A stretch of DNA of 64,000 nucleotides, taken from NCBI RefSeq assembly GCF_036169555.1, contig NZ_CP108032.1, positions 4,712,001-4,776,000 of the forward strand, written 5' to 3'. Position numbers and translations under genes: made by a program. Shown piece by piece: positions 55,063 to 64,000 of the stretch. Below the pieces are notes generated by a model. That model searched no databases. It saw nothing but the letters and a program-made list of their open reading frames with translations, and was not told the DNA's origin. How positions within the stretch are numbered: the stretch's first letter is position 1; every line of letters begins with the position of its first letter. Origin of the DNA: Streptomyces sp. NBC_00306 (GTDB lineage Bacteria; Actinomycetota; Actinomycetes; Streptomycetales; Streptomycetaceae).

Positions 55063-55923
55063 TCAGGCCGCGGCCAGCGCCGTCCTGACCGAGTCCGCCA
55101 GCGGTGTCGTCGGCCGTCCGGCGAGACGCGCCAGGTCCCCGCTCCTCGTGGCGAGCAGCCCTCGGCCCACCGCCGCGTCGACGTCGACGAGGATCTCGGC
55201 GAACGGCGCGGGCACCCCGGCCCCGGTCAGGATCTCCAGATGCGCGGCGGCCGGTACGTCGTTGTGGACGATTGTGCGCCCGGTCTGCGCGGACAGTTCC
55301 GCCGCGTACTCCGCGAAGGACCACGCGACGTCCCCGCTCAGCTCGTACGCCTGCCCGAGGTGCCCCTCGCCGGTCAGCACCGCGGCCGCCGCGGCGGCGT
55401 AGTCGGCGCGGGCCGCCGAGGCGACCCGGCCCGTGCCGGCGCTCGCGACGACGGCGCCGTGGGCGAGGACGGGCGCGAGCTGCTCGGTGTAGTTCTCGGT
55501 GTACCAGCCGTTGCGCAGGAAGGTGTACGGCAGACCCGAGTCGAGGATCAGCTGCTCGGTGATCTTGTGCTCGGCGGCGAGCAGGAAGTCGGCGGCGGGT
55601 CCGCCGAGGACCCCGGTGTAGGCGAGTTGCGCGACGCCCGCGGTCTTCGCGGCCTCGATCACGGCGGTGTGCTGCGGTACGCGCCTGCCCACCTCGCTGC
55701 CGGAGATCAGCAGGACCCGGTCGCCCGCCCGGAAGGCTTCGGTGAGCGTCGCGGGCTCGTCGTAGTCGGCGATCCGCAGTTCCACGCCCCGGGCGGCGAG
55801 ATCCGCGGCCTTCTCCTTGTCGCGGGCGACGGCGACCACCCGCGCTGCCGGGACCTTCGCCAGCAGCTCGTCGATGACGAGTCGGCCGAGGGATCCGGTG
55901 GCTCCGGTGACGACGATGCTCAT
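55063..55923 (-). CDS. NmrA/QorB-like NAD(P)H quinone oxidoreductase (atypical SDR)
   Basis: 286 residues. N-terminal NAD(P) motif VVTGATGSLGRLVIDELL; LLISGSEVGRRVPQHTAVIEAAKTAGV and YTFLRNGWYTENYTEQL match E. coli QorB (YtfG). QorB-type genes are often divergent from an HxlR regulator, exactly as here. Only a weak SD precedes ATG 55923. Confidence 0.9.
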   Translation of the reverse strand: MSIVVTGATGSLGRLVIDELLAKVPAARVVAVARDKEKAADLAARGVELRIADYDEPATLTEAFRAGDRVLLISGSEVGRRVPQHTAVIEAAKTAGVAQLAYTGVLGGPAADFLLAAEHKITEQLILDSGLPYTFLRNGWYTENYTEQLAPVLAHGAVVASAGTGRVASAARADYAAAAAAVLTGEGHLGQAYELSGDVAWSFAEYAAELSAQTGRTIVHNDVPAAAHLEILTGAGVPAPFAEILVDVDAAVGRGLLATRSGDLARLAGRPTTPLADSVRTALAAA

Positions 55924-55962
55924 GGTTGTTTCCGTTCGTAGGGTGCGTCAGGCTGCTCGCTC

Positions 55963-56015
55963 ACCCTAGGAGGGGTACTAACCGAGGGAAAGTACCCACT
56001 TTGGAGTAAGGTACT
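55963..56015. promoter_or_regulatory. Divergent promoter of the QorB-like/HxlR pair with GTAC half-sites
   Basis: TAAGGT (56007-56012) ends 7 nt before the HxlR ATG (probably leaderless) and TAGGGT (minus, 55968-55963) could serve the reductase. Between them GGGTACT/AGTACCC (55973-55979/55991-55997) and a further GTACT (56011-56015) give phased GTAC half-sites, the likely binding sites of the HxlR protein. Confidence 0.55.
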
Positions 56016-56018
56016 GGC

Positions 56019-56411
56019 ATGAACGTTAGCTGGACGCCCGATGTGAACGACAAGATGTGCCCCTCCCGCATCGTGCTGGAGCACGTCACCAGCCGCTGGG
56101 GCGTCCTCGTCCTGGCCGCGCTGCTGGAGCGTTCGTACCGCTTCAGCGAGCTGCGCCGGACCGTGGGCGGTGTCAGCGAGAAGATGCTTGCGCAGACGCT
56201 GCAGACCCTGGAACGCGACGGGTTCGTCCACCGCGACGCCAAGCCCGTCATTCCGCCGCGCGTGGACTACACGCTCACCCCGCTGGGCAGGGAGGCCGCC
56301 GAACAGGTGTGGTCGCTGGCGCGCTGGACGGAACGCCGGCTCGAAGAGGTAGAGCGGTCGCGCGCCGAGTACGACGAGGCGAAGGCCTCGCTCCAGGCGG
56401 AGCCTGCCTAA
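56019..56411 (+). CDS. HxlR-family winged-helix regulator
   Basis: 130 residues. Cys14 in CPSRIVLEHVTSRWGVLVL matches the redox-sensitive N-terminal Cys of HxlR proteins such as YodB and QorR. RTVGGVSEKMLAQTLQTLERDGFV is the recognition helix region and PPRVDYTLTPLGREA the wing. It probably senses quinones or electrophiles and represses the divergent QorB-like gene. Confidence 0.92.
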   Translation: MNVSWTPDVNDKMCPSRIVLEHVTSRWGVLVLAALLERSYRFSELRRTVGGVSEKMLAQTLQTLERDGFVHRDAKPVIPPRVDYTLTPLGREAAEQVWSLARWTERRLEEVERSRAEYDEAKASLQAEPA

Positions 56412-56412
56412 C

Positions 56413-56451
56413 GGGCACGGGCACGGGCACGGGCACAGGCACGGGCATGGG
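56413..56451. repeat. GGGCAC hexanucleotide microsatellite
   Basis: About six GGGCAC-type units directly after the HxlR stop; the rest of the gap to korB holds no feature. Confidence 0.6.
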
Positions 56452-56576
56452 CGCCCCAGCCGTGGTGGGCACAGCCGGACAGCGGCCCCAGCACGACCCC
56501 ATACGGCAGCTCCGGCGAACGGCAAGAGGGGCCAGGGCCCGGCGGCCCCGACCCCTCCGTATGCGCGAGCCGTGCG

Positions 56577-57630
<1,054 letters not shown>

Positions 57631-57638
<8 letters not shown>

Positions 57639-59577
57639 TGATGGCCTCCTTGAGAGCCGTGGCCAGCTGCTCGGCCTTGAACGGCATGCCGTTGACCTGG
57701 TTGTAGCTGTGCGCGTCGACCAGATACCTCGCCCGGATCAGGGTGGCGAGTTGGCCGAGGTTCATCTCCGGTACCACTACCTTCTGGTAACGCCCCAGCA
57801 CGTCCCCGAGATTCCGCGGGAACGGGTTGAGATGGCGCAGATGGGCCTGGGCGATGGGGATGCCCGCGGCCCGCAGCCGCCGTACGGCGGCGGTGATCGG
57901 TCCGTACGTCGAACCCCAGCCCAGCACCAGAGTGGTCGCGTCGTCCGGATCATCGACCTCGATGTCGGGCACCTCGATGCCGTCGATCTTGGCCTGCCGG
58001 GTGCGGACCATCAGATCGTGGTTGGCCGGGTCGTAGGAGATGTTGCCGGTGCCGTCCTGCTTCTCGATGCCGCCGATCCGGTGCTCGAGTCCGGGCGTCC
58101 CCGGAACCGCCCAGGGACGCGCGAGGGTCTGCGGATCACGCTTGTACGGCCAGAACACCTCCGTACCGTCCGCCAGCTCATGGTTCGGGCCGGTCGCGAA
58201 CTGCACCCGCAGGTCGGGGAGTTCGTCGATGTCGGGGATCCGCCAGGGCTCCGAGCCGTTGGCGAGGTAGCCGTCGCTCAGCAGGAAGACGGGGGTGCGG
58301 TAGGCCAGGGCGATCCGTGCCGCGTCCAGGGCCGCGTCGAAGCAGTCCGCGGGGGTGCGGGGCGCGACGATCGGTACCGGCGCCTCGCCGTTGCGGCCGA
58401 ACATGGCCTGGAGCAGGTCCGCCTGCTCGGTCTTGGTCGGCAGACCGGTCGAGGGGCCGCCGCGCTGGATGTCCACCACGAGCAGTGGCAGTTCCAGCGA
58501 GACCGCGAGACCGATCGTCTCCGACTTGAGCGCCACACCGGGGCCGGAGGTGGTGGTGACGGCGAGCGCGCCGCCGAAGGCCGCCCCCAGCGCCGCGCCG
58601 ATGCCCGCGATCTCGTCCTCGGCCTGGAAGGTCCGTACACCGAAGTTCTTGTGCTTCGACAGCTCGTGCAGGATGTCGGAGGCGGGAGTGATGGGGTACG
58701 AGCCCAGATAGAGCGGCAGGTCCGCCTGCTTGCCGGCGGCGATGAGCCCGTAGGACAGGGCGAGGTTCCCGGAGATGTTGCGGTAGGTGCCGGCCGGGAA
58801 GGCGGTGCTCGCCGGGGCGACCTCGTAGGAGACGGCGAAGTCCTCGGTCGTCTCGCCGAAATTCCACCCGGCACGGAAGGCCGCGATGTTCGCCTCGGCG
58901 ATCTGCGGCTTCTTGGCGAACTTGCTCCGCAGGAACTTCTCGGTGCCCTCGGTCGGACGGTTGTACATCCAGGACAGCAGGCCCAGCGCGAACATGTTCT
59001 TCGAGCGCTCGGCCTCCTTGCGGGGGAGACCGAAGTCCTTGAGCGCCTCGATGGTCAGGGTCGTCAGCGGCACGGGATGGACGTGGAAGCCGTCCAGGGA
59101 GCCGTCCTCCAGCGGGGAGGTGGCGTAGCCGACCTTGGCCATGGCGCGCTTGGCGAATTCGTCCGTGTTGACGATGATGTCGCCGCCGCGCGGCACGTCG
59201 GCGATGTTGGCCTTCAGCGCGGCCGGATTCATCGCGACCAGCACGTTCGGGGCGTCGCCGGGGGTGAGGATGTCGTGGTCGGCGAAATGGAGCTGGAAGC
59301 TGGAGACGCCGGGGAGGGTGCCGGCGGGCGCCCGGATCTCGGCGGGGAAGTTCGGCAGCGTGGAGAGGTCGTTCCCGAAGGTCGCGGTCTCCGAGGTGAA
59401 CCGGTCACCCGTGAGCTGCATGCCGTCACCCGAGTCACCCGCGAAGCGGATGATGACCCGGTCCAGTCGGCGGACTTCCTTCGGCTCCGTGGGCTTCCGC
59501 TGCCCGCCGACGAGTGTCGTATCGCCCTCGTCGGCCTCATCGGCGTTCTCGGCTGGGCTACTGACCTGGCTGGTCAC
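57631..59577 (-). CDS. korA: 2-oxoacid:ferredoxin oxidoreductase alpha subunit (gamma-alpha fusion)
   Basis: 648 residues. The N-terminal gamma-type domain (DRVIIRFAGDSGDGMQLTG ... NTDEFAKRAMAKVGY) is fused to the alpha domain with the TPP pyrimidine-binding region (LPLYLGSYPITPASDILHELSK, FQAEDEIAGIGAALGAAFGG, TTTSGPGVALKSE) and C-terminal VVPEMNLGQL. This gamma-alpha order is typical of the two-subunit KorAB. GTG 59577 has GGAGGT upstream; an ATG at 59643 is in frame but lacks an SD. Confidence 0.95.
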
Positions 59578-59639
59578 TGAACTGGACCTCCCTCGAGGCG
59601 GCTGCTCGGGCCCGGCCGGCCCACCGGCCGTCCCACGTG

Positions 59640-59662
59640 CCACCCTACGACCGTGAGGGTGG
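59640..59662. promoter_or_regulatory. Inverted repeat over a putative korA -10
   Basis: CCACCCT/AGGGTGG (59640-59646/59656-59662) overlaps a minus-strand TAGGGT (59647-59642), about 65 bp upstream of korA; possible operator/promoter. Confidence 0.4.
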
Positions 59663-59806
59663 CCTTCCCTGGACCGCTCACATTTCGGACGTCCGTGTGA
59701 GACGCCGTGGTGCCCTCGTGTGCCTTCATGCGTTCGCCCCCCGAATGCTGGTGGTAAGACGCTCCCCGCTCATTGTTCGGTTCTGGGGCTGGAGCCCCGC
59801 TCAATA

Positions 59807-59823
59807 TCTGACAGACTGTCAGA
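59807..59823. promoter_or_regulatory. 17-bp palindrome between the response-regulator stop and korA
   Basis: TCTGACAGACTGTCAGA has perfect 8-bp arms around one base, too tight for a hairpin loop and typical of a TetR-type operator. It begins 3 bp beyond the response-regulator stop and 230 bp upstream of korA. Confidence 0.45.
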
Positions 59824-59826
59824 CGA

Positions 59827-60486
59827 TTATGAGTTCAAGTAGGTCAGCACCGCCAGAACACGCCGGTGATCCCCGTCGCTCGGGGACAGCCCCAGCTTCA
59901 GGAAGATGTTGCTGACGTGCTTCTCGACCGCTCCGTCACTCACCACCAGCTGCTTGGCCACCGCCGAATTCGTCCGGCCCTCGGCCATCAGACCGAGAAC
60001 CTCCCGCTCACGGGGGGTGAGACCGGCCAGCACGTCCTGCTTGCGGCTGCGGCCCAGGAGCTGGGCCACGACCTCGGGATCCAGTGCCGTACCGCCACGG
60101 GCCACCCGCACCACGGCGTCCACGAACTCGCGCACTTCGGCTACCCGGTCCTTCAGCAGATAGCCCACCCCGCGGCTGCTCCCCGCCAGAAGTTCGGTGG
60201 CGTACTGCTCCTCCACGTATTGGGAGAGCACCAGCACTCCGATCCCGGGGTAGTCCTTGCGCAGCCGCACGGCCGCCCGGACGCCCTCGTCCGTGTGGGT
60301 CGGCGGCATCCGTACGTCGGCGACCACCACGTCCGGCAGCTGCTCCTGCGCGGCCAGCTCCCCGATCGTCTTGATCAACGCCTCCGCGTCGCCCACGCCG
60401 GCCACGACGTCGTGCCCGCGGTCGGTCAGCAGCCGGGTCAGGCCCTCCCGAAGCAGCACTGAATCCTCGGCGATGACGACCCGCAC
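59827..60486 (-). CDS. NarL/LuxR-family response regulator
   Basis: 219 residues. Receiver domain with acidic pair E7/D8, phospho-acceptor Asp57 (VVADVRMP) and Lys in YLLKDRV; LuxR-type helix-turn-helix near the end (LTPREREVLGLMAEGRTNSAVAKQLVVSDGAVEKHVSNIF). GTG 60486 is preferred over upstream in-frame starts because GGAGG lies 5 nt upstream and VRVVIAEDSVLL is the normal N-terminus. Likely partner of one or both downstream-numbered kinases. Confidence 0.92.
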   Translation of the reverse strand: MRVVIAEDSVLLREGLTRLLTDRGHDVVAGVGDAEALIKTIGELAAQEQLPDVVVADVRMPPTHTDEGVRAAVRLRKDYPGIGVLVLSQYVEEQYATELLAGSSRGVGYLLKDRVAEVREFVDAVVRVARGGTALDPEVVAQLLGRSRKQDVLAGLTPREREVLGLMAEGRTNSAVAKQLVVSDGAVEKHVSNIFLKLGLSPSDGDHRRVLAVLTYLNS

Positions 60487-60807
60487 TCTGTCCTCCACAG
60501 CCCTGAAGCCCCCCTGTCGATCCGCTACCACCCCTGTGTTCACCAGCATCGCAGTATTGGCTCCGCACTGCGGCCAGGCTCTGGGAATAGACGGCAAACG
60601 GGGGCGGGGCGTTGAGCGGGTGGGGGTACGGGTCACGGAGGTCTCGGAGGTCTCGCGGAGGGTGAGGGGTGTGGGCCCCGGTGCGCCGGGGGTCGTACGG
60701 CGGGAGGGCGGGCTGTACGGGGTGCCGCGGCGGTACGGGGGGCGTTGTCGGCGGTACGGGGCGTGTTGCCGGCGGTGCGGGGGCGGGGTGCGGCCCGCCC
60801 CCGGGTG
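60487..60807. other. Intergenic region between kinase and response regulator, with short repeats
   Basis: 321 bp with no supportable gene. It holds several copies of GGCGGTACGGGG and two of GGAGGTCTC between 60637 and 60790. The response-regulator promoter probably lies near 60500-60600 but no clear -10/-35 pair is seen. Confidence 0.4.
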
Positions 60808-62139
60808 TCAGCCGCGCCAGGGCAGCTCCGCCGTCACCGTGGTCGGGCCTCCGTGCGGCGAGTCCAGGGCCAGGATTCCGTCCACGGCGTCCAGCCGTTC
60901 GGCGAGTCCCGCGAGGCCGCTGCCCGCGCTGAGGTCCGCGCCGCCGGTGCCGTCGTCCGTGACCTGTAGCATCAGCCGGTCCTCGGACCGCCAGACGTCC
61001 ACGGTCGCCCGACGGGCCCGGGCGTGCTTGCTGACGTTCTGCAGCAGCTCGGACACGGTGAAGTAGGCGATCCCCTCTATCGCCGGGGCCGGCCGGGACG
61101 CCAGGTCCACGTCGACGGCCACCGGGACGGTGCAGCGGGAGGCCACGGCCGACAGTGCCGCGTCGAGACCGCGGTCGGTCAGCACCGCCGGGTGGATGCC
61201 GCGCGCCAGATCCCGCAGCTCCTGGAGCGCCGTCTTCACCTCACCGTGCGCCTCGTCCACCATGCGGGCCGCGGCCTCCGGGTCCTCGTTCAGCTTCTCC
61301 TTGGCGAGACCCAGGTCCATGGCGAGGGCGACCAGCCGGGCCTGGGCACCGTCGTGCAGATCGCGCTCGATGCGCCGCAGGTCGGCGGCGGCGGTGTCGA
61401 CGACGACGCCGCGGTCCGACTCCAGCTCGACGACCCGCGTGGCCAGGCTGGACGGCCCGAGCAGCCCGCCGATCATCAGCCGGTCGACGTACGCGAGGCC
61501 GCGGATCAGCCACGCGGTCGCCATGACGACGACCAGGCCCGCGGCGGCGGTCACGCCGATCTCGAACGAGGTGTCGAGGTAGAACTGCGTCCCGGTGCTG
61601 TCGCCGTAGAGCGAGATGCCCGGCTGGTCGAGGTACGTGGGGAAGGTCCACTGCCACAGCGGGTACAGCAGCAGGGACCATCCCGTGACCCAGAAGGTGA
61701 ACGCGACGGTGAACGCGGTGATCGCCCACGGGAAGTGCACCACCGCGTAGAGCAGGTGCCGCCAGGACGTACCGCTCTTGAGGACGGCGCCGACCCACGA
61801 CATCAGCCCGTTGGTGCGGGGGCGGACCGGCTCGGGGTTGTCCACGTCGAGGCGGAGCAGGGAACGGGCCCGGGTCCGCTCCAGCGCGCCGAAGGCACGG
61901 CAGCCGGCCAGGCCGGCGGCGAGGACCGGGATGCCGAGGAAGGTGACCAGCAGGCCGGCGCCGAGCGAGATCGTCACGATGGCGAAGGTGAAGAAGATGA
62001 TGCTGATCGGCAGGCTCAGCATCAGGTACCCGAACTCACGCCAGGTGCGGCCCTCGAGCGGCGCACGCAGGGCCGCGGGAAGGCTGTGGTCCCGCGTGTC
62101 GTACCGGTCGTGCTGCTCCGGTCGGTAATCCGTGGCCAT
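60808..62139 (-). CDS. Sensor histidine kinase (HisKA_3/NarX-LiaS type), complete copy
   Basis: 443 residues. An N-terminal sensor region of about 220 residues with four to five membrane helices (LMLSLPISIIFFTFAIVTI, ITAFTVAFTFWVTGWSLLL, AAGLVVVMATAWLI) precedes the HisKA_3 dimerisation domain, with phospho-His in RRIERDLHDGAQARLVALAM, and an HATPase_c domain (N-box SELLQNVSKHA, G-box VTDDGTGGADLSAGSGLAGLAERL). ATG 62139 is used; ATG 62172 in frame adds 11 residues. Neither has a strong SD. Paralogue of the next kinase. Confidence 0.92.
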   Translation of the reverse strand: MATDYRPEQHDRYDTRDHSLPAALRAPLEGRTWREFGYLMLSLPISIIFFTFAIVTISLGAGLLVTFLGIPVLAAGLAGCRAFGALERTRARSLLRLDVDNPEPVRPRTNGLMSWVGAVLKSGTSWRHLLYAVVHFPWAITAFTVAFTFWVTGWSLLLYPLWQWTFPTYLDQPGISLYGDSTGTQFYLDTSFEIGVTAAAGLVVVMATAWLIRGLAYVDRLMIGGLLGPSSLATRVVELESDRGVVVDTAAADLRRIERDLHDGAQARLVALAMDLGLAKEKLNEDPEAAARMVDEAHGEVKTALQELRDLARGIHPAVLTDRGLDAALSAVASRCTVPVAVDVDLASRPAPAIEGIAYFTVSELLQNVSKHARARRATVDVWRSEDRLMLQVTDDGTGGADLSAGSGLAGLAERLDAVDGILALDSPHGGPTTVTAELPWRG

Positions 62140-62394
62140 CGGCGTCGTCCGTTCTGGGCTGCGGGCTGTCATGAGAACAAGCCTGCTGCGACGGGAGGGC
62201 GCGCACCATGAGGGGGGTTGCCCTCTTGGGCGGGGGGTTTTCCCCACCATGGGGGTTGTGGGGGGTGGGGCTTGGGGTGCGGGTTCTTGTTCAGCGTGGG
62301 GTGCTTGGGCGGGGTGTTTGGGCCTCGGGCCCTTTTTCGGCGTCGGGCGCTTGGGCGGGGCCCGGGGTGCTTGGGCCTCGGGTCTTGTGTGGTG

Positions 62395-62511
62395 CGGGTC
62401 CGGGGGCCCTCCGGGCTCGACTCCTCGGGGTCGGCGGCGTACAGCGTTCTGTATTGAGCACCCGGGCGTTGCCGCCGATCCCCTGCGGGGACGACCCTGC
62501 ACGCCCCCTGC
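62395..62511 (-). repeat. Dispersed, inverted copy of the 53-kb repeat unit
   Basis: Reading the minus strand, the segment runs from the GGGGGCGTGCAGGG end through the hairpin core TCCCCGCAGGGGAT to CGAGGAGTCGAGCCCGGAGG, as in the 53.0-53.7-kb array. The following GAGGCCCAAGCACCCC tracts (62280-62390) also match the array's tail. Confidence 0.8.
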
Positions 62512-62614
62512 CGGGGGTCGAGGACGCGGCCGGTGGCGGTTGCGGGCACACGCGAACCCGAGCCTGTTCGGGGCGCCCGATGGGATGCGGCGCGAAGCTG
62601 TCGCTACGAGGGGG

Positions 62615-63199
62615 TGTGGGGCGCGGCCCCACAGAAACGCCTCTCTACCCGCGCCTGACCGGGGTGACCAGCCAACGCGGCGGGAAGCTGCCGCTAGCAG
62701 GGGCGTGGGGCGCGGCCCCACAGGAACCTCTCTACCCGCGCCTGACCGGGGCGACCAGCCAGCGCGGCGCGAAGCTGCCGCAGCGGGGGTGGCGAGCGCA
62801 GCCCTGCACGAATACTCCGGGCCGGGCGGCGTGAAGCTGCCGCAGGAACGGGCCTGGCGGCGCAGCCCATCATGATCTTTCCGCCCGCACCGGACAGGTG
62901 CGGTCACCCCGGCCGCGCGGGGAGCCGCAACCCACCAGGGGTGTGGGGCCCAGCCCCGCAGGAGACTCCGGGCCGGGCGGCGCGAAGCTGCCGCAGGAAC
63001 GGGCCTGGCGGCGCAGCCCATCATGACCTTCCCGCCCGCACCGGACAGGTGCGGTCACCGGCCGGCGGAGCCGCAACCCACCAGGGGGCGTGGGGCGCCG
63101 GCCCCACATGAACTCCCTCTCCTCACGCGCACCGGACGGGTGCGCGGGTCCGGGCGGCGCGAAGCTGCCGCAGCGGGGGTGTGGGGCGCAGCCCCACAG
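62615..63199. repeat. Cluster of GTGGGGC-GCCCCAC hairpins and CGGCGCGAAGCTGCCGC repeats
   Basis: Four perfect hairpins (62615-62633, 62705-62721, 63090-63107, 63181-63199) and one degenerate (62942-62960), interleaved with about six copies of a CGGCGCGAAGCTGCCGC-like motif. A segment of about 90 bp starting at 62814 recurs at 62965 (151-bp period). The whole 62140-63353 gap between the two kinases holds only this repeat material and the copy at 62395. Confidence 0.85.
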
Positions 63200-63353
63200 G
63201 AACCTGTCCACCACCCGCCACGGGACAGGTGCCCGGGCGGCGCCGGCAACCGGTAGGAACGGACTCGGCGCCGCGCAGCTGCCGCAGGCAAGGGGCCTGG
63301 GGGCGCAGCCACCAAGACCTTTCCACCCGCACCGGGCAGGTGCAGGCACCCCC

Positions 63354-64000
63354 TCAGTGCGGCGAGCGCGAACGCCACGGAACTTCCACCGTGACCGTCG
63401 TCGGGCCCCCCACCGGCGACTCCAGGACGAACAGTCCGTCCACCGCCCCCAGCCGCTCCGCGAGCCCCGCCATCCCCGTACCGCCGTCCAGTCGCGCGCC
63501 GCCCTTGCCGTCGTCCGTGACCTGGATCAGCAGGCGGTCCCGCGTGCGCCAGACGTCCACCGTCACGCTCTTCGCCTGCGCGTGCTTGCTGACGTTCTGC
63601 AGCAGCTCGGACACGGTGAAGTACGCGATGCCCTCGATCGCCTCGGCCGGCCGCTCCAGGAGGTCCACCGTCACCTTCACCGGTGCCGTGCAGCGGGAGG
63701 CGACCGAGGAGAGCGCGGCGTCGAGGCCGCGGTCGGTCAGGACCGCGGGGTGGATGCCGCGGGCCAGGTCGCGCAGCTCCTGGAGGGCGAGCTTCACCTC
63801 GCCGTGTGCCTCGTCGACCATCGCCGCGGCCGCCGTCCTGTCCAGTTCGTCGCCGCTGAGCTTCTCCTTGGCGAGGCCGAGGCCCATGGCGAGGGCGACC
63901 AGCCGGGCCTGGGCGCCGTCGTGGAGGTCGCGTTCGATGCGGCGGAGGTCGGCGGCGGCGGTGTCCACGACGACCCCGCGGTCGGACTCCAACTCGGCGA
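63354..64000 (-). CDS. Second sensor histidine kinase, C-terminal part (runs off right edge)
   Basis: About 215 C-terminal residues. The catalytic core is nearly identical to that of the preceding kinase: ESDRGVVVDTAAADLRRIERDLHDGAQARLVALAM, DLARGIHPAVLTDRGLDAALS, SELLQNVSKHAQAKSVTVDVW, DDGKGGARLDGGTGMAGLAERL. The sensor domain lies beyond base 64000. It carries a 2-residue insertion after AKEKL relative to its paralogue. Only one response regulator is visible for the two kinases. Confidence 0.9.
   Translation of the reverse strand, partial: AELESDRGVVVDTAAADLRRIERDLHDGAQARLVALAMGLGLAKEKLSGDELDRTAAAAMVDEAHGEVKLALQELRDLARGIHPAVLTDRGLDAALSSVASRCTAPVKVTVDLLERPAEAIEGIAYFTVSELLQNVSKHAQAKSVTVDVWRTRDRLLIQVTDDGKGGARLDGGTGMAGLAERLGAVDGLFVLESPVGGPTTVTVEVPWRSRSPH

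Noticed and set aside
62140..63024. N-terminal extension of the kinase frame to 738 residues
   Set aside because: The extra residues are translated repeat and hairpin DNA (Arg/Pro/Ala-rich) with no domain; ATG 62139 or 62172 is the sensible start.

Overview
The window is chromosomal DNA from a Streptomyces or a very close relative. Evidence: very high G+C with G/C-biased third codon positions, frequent GTG starts, many 4-bp ATGA/GTGA overlaps, several apparently leaderless genes, and a gene content and order that match, from memory, the S. coelicolor core chromosome around mqnA and nuoA-N. No tRNA, rRNA, phage, IS element or CRISPR array was seen.

Layout. 0-3 kb: an AraC-type regulator fragment diverging from an acyl-CoA ligase, then a cold-shock protein gene on the minus strand whose leader contains a terminator-like hairpin. 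3-14.5 kb: a menaquinone region (mqnA, mqnC, a small amidohydrolase-like gene, menG, and a geranylgeranyl-reductase-type flavoprotein) interleaved with a secreted esterase, a Ser/Thr kinase, a zinc-ribbon membrane protein and a GNAT acetyltransferase. 14.8-15.7 kb: a secreted NlpC/P60 peptidase. 16.3-32.5 kb: the complete 14-gene nuoA-N operon for respiratory complex I, preceded by a -10 element and a near-consensus Rex (NADH-sensing) operator and closed by a strong bidirectional terminator. 32.5-39.4 kb: a minus-strand cluster of a GntR/HutC regulator, a 2x[4Fe-4S] ferredoxin, a sulfonate/nitrate-type ABC importer (binding lipoprotein, permease, ATPase) and an AprA/fumarate-reductase-like flavoprotein fused to C-terminal HEAT repeats. 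I do not know a described function for this cluster; it is the best candidate here for a new system. 39.6-42.9 kb: fumarylacetoacetase and a CocE-type hydrolase with a displaced start. 43.1-49.5 kb: polyprenyl diphosphate synthase, two secreted or anchored proteins (CHRD, LolA-like), an ABC exporter pair and an FMN oxidoreductase. 49.5-56.4 kb: a secreted M28 aminopeptidase close to S. griseus aminopeptidase, a VOC protein and a CGNR-type regulator sharing a 27-bp palindromic divergent promoter, an SRPBCC protein, a 199-bp tandem repeat array, RarD, and a QorB-like/HxlR pair. 56.5-64 kb: korAB, a LuxR-type response regulator and two tandem, closely similar histidine kinases separated by a cluster of hairpin repeats.

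How the genes fit together. Much of the window serves respiration. The futalosine-pathway enzymes, MenG, the prenyl-chain synthase and the chain reductase make menaquinone; complex I reduces it with NADH electrons; a Rex site would tie nuo expression to the NADH/NAD+ ratio; KorAB supplies reduced ferredoxin from 2-oxoacids. Remaining genes are mostly cell-envelope, secreted or regulatory. Start sites, promoters and operators were read by eye and are inferences unless stated otherwise.
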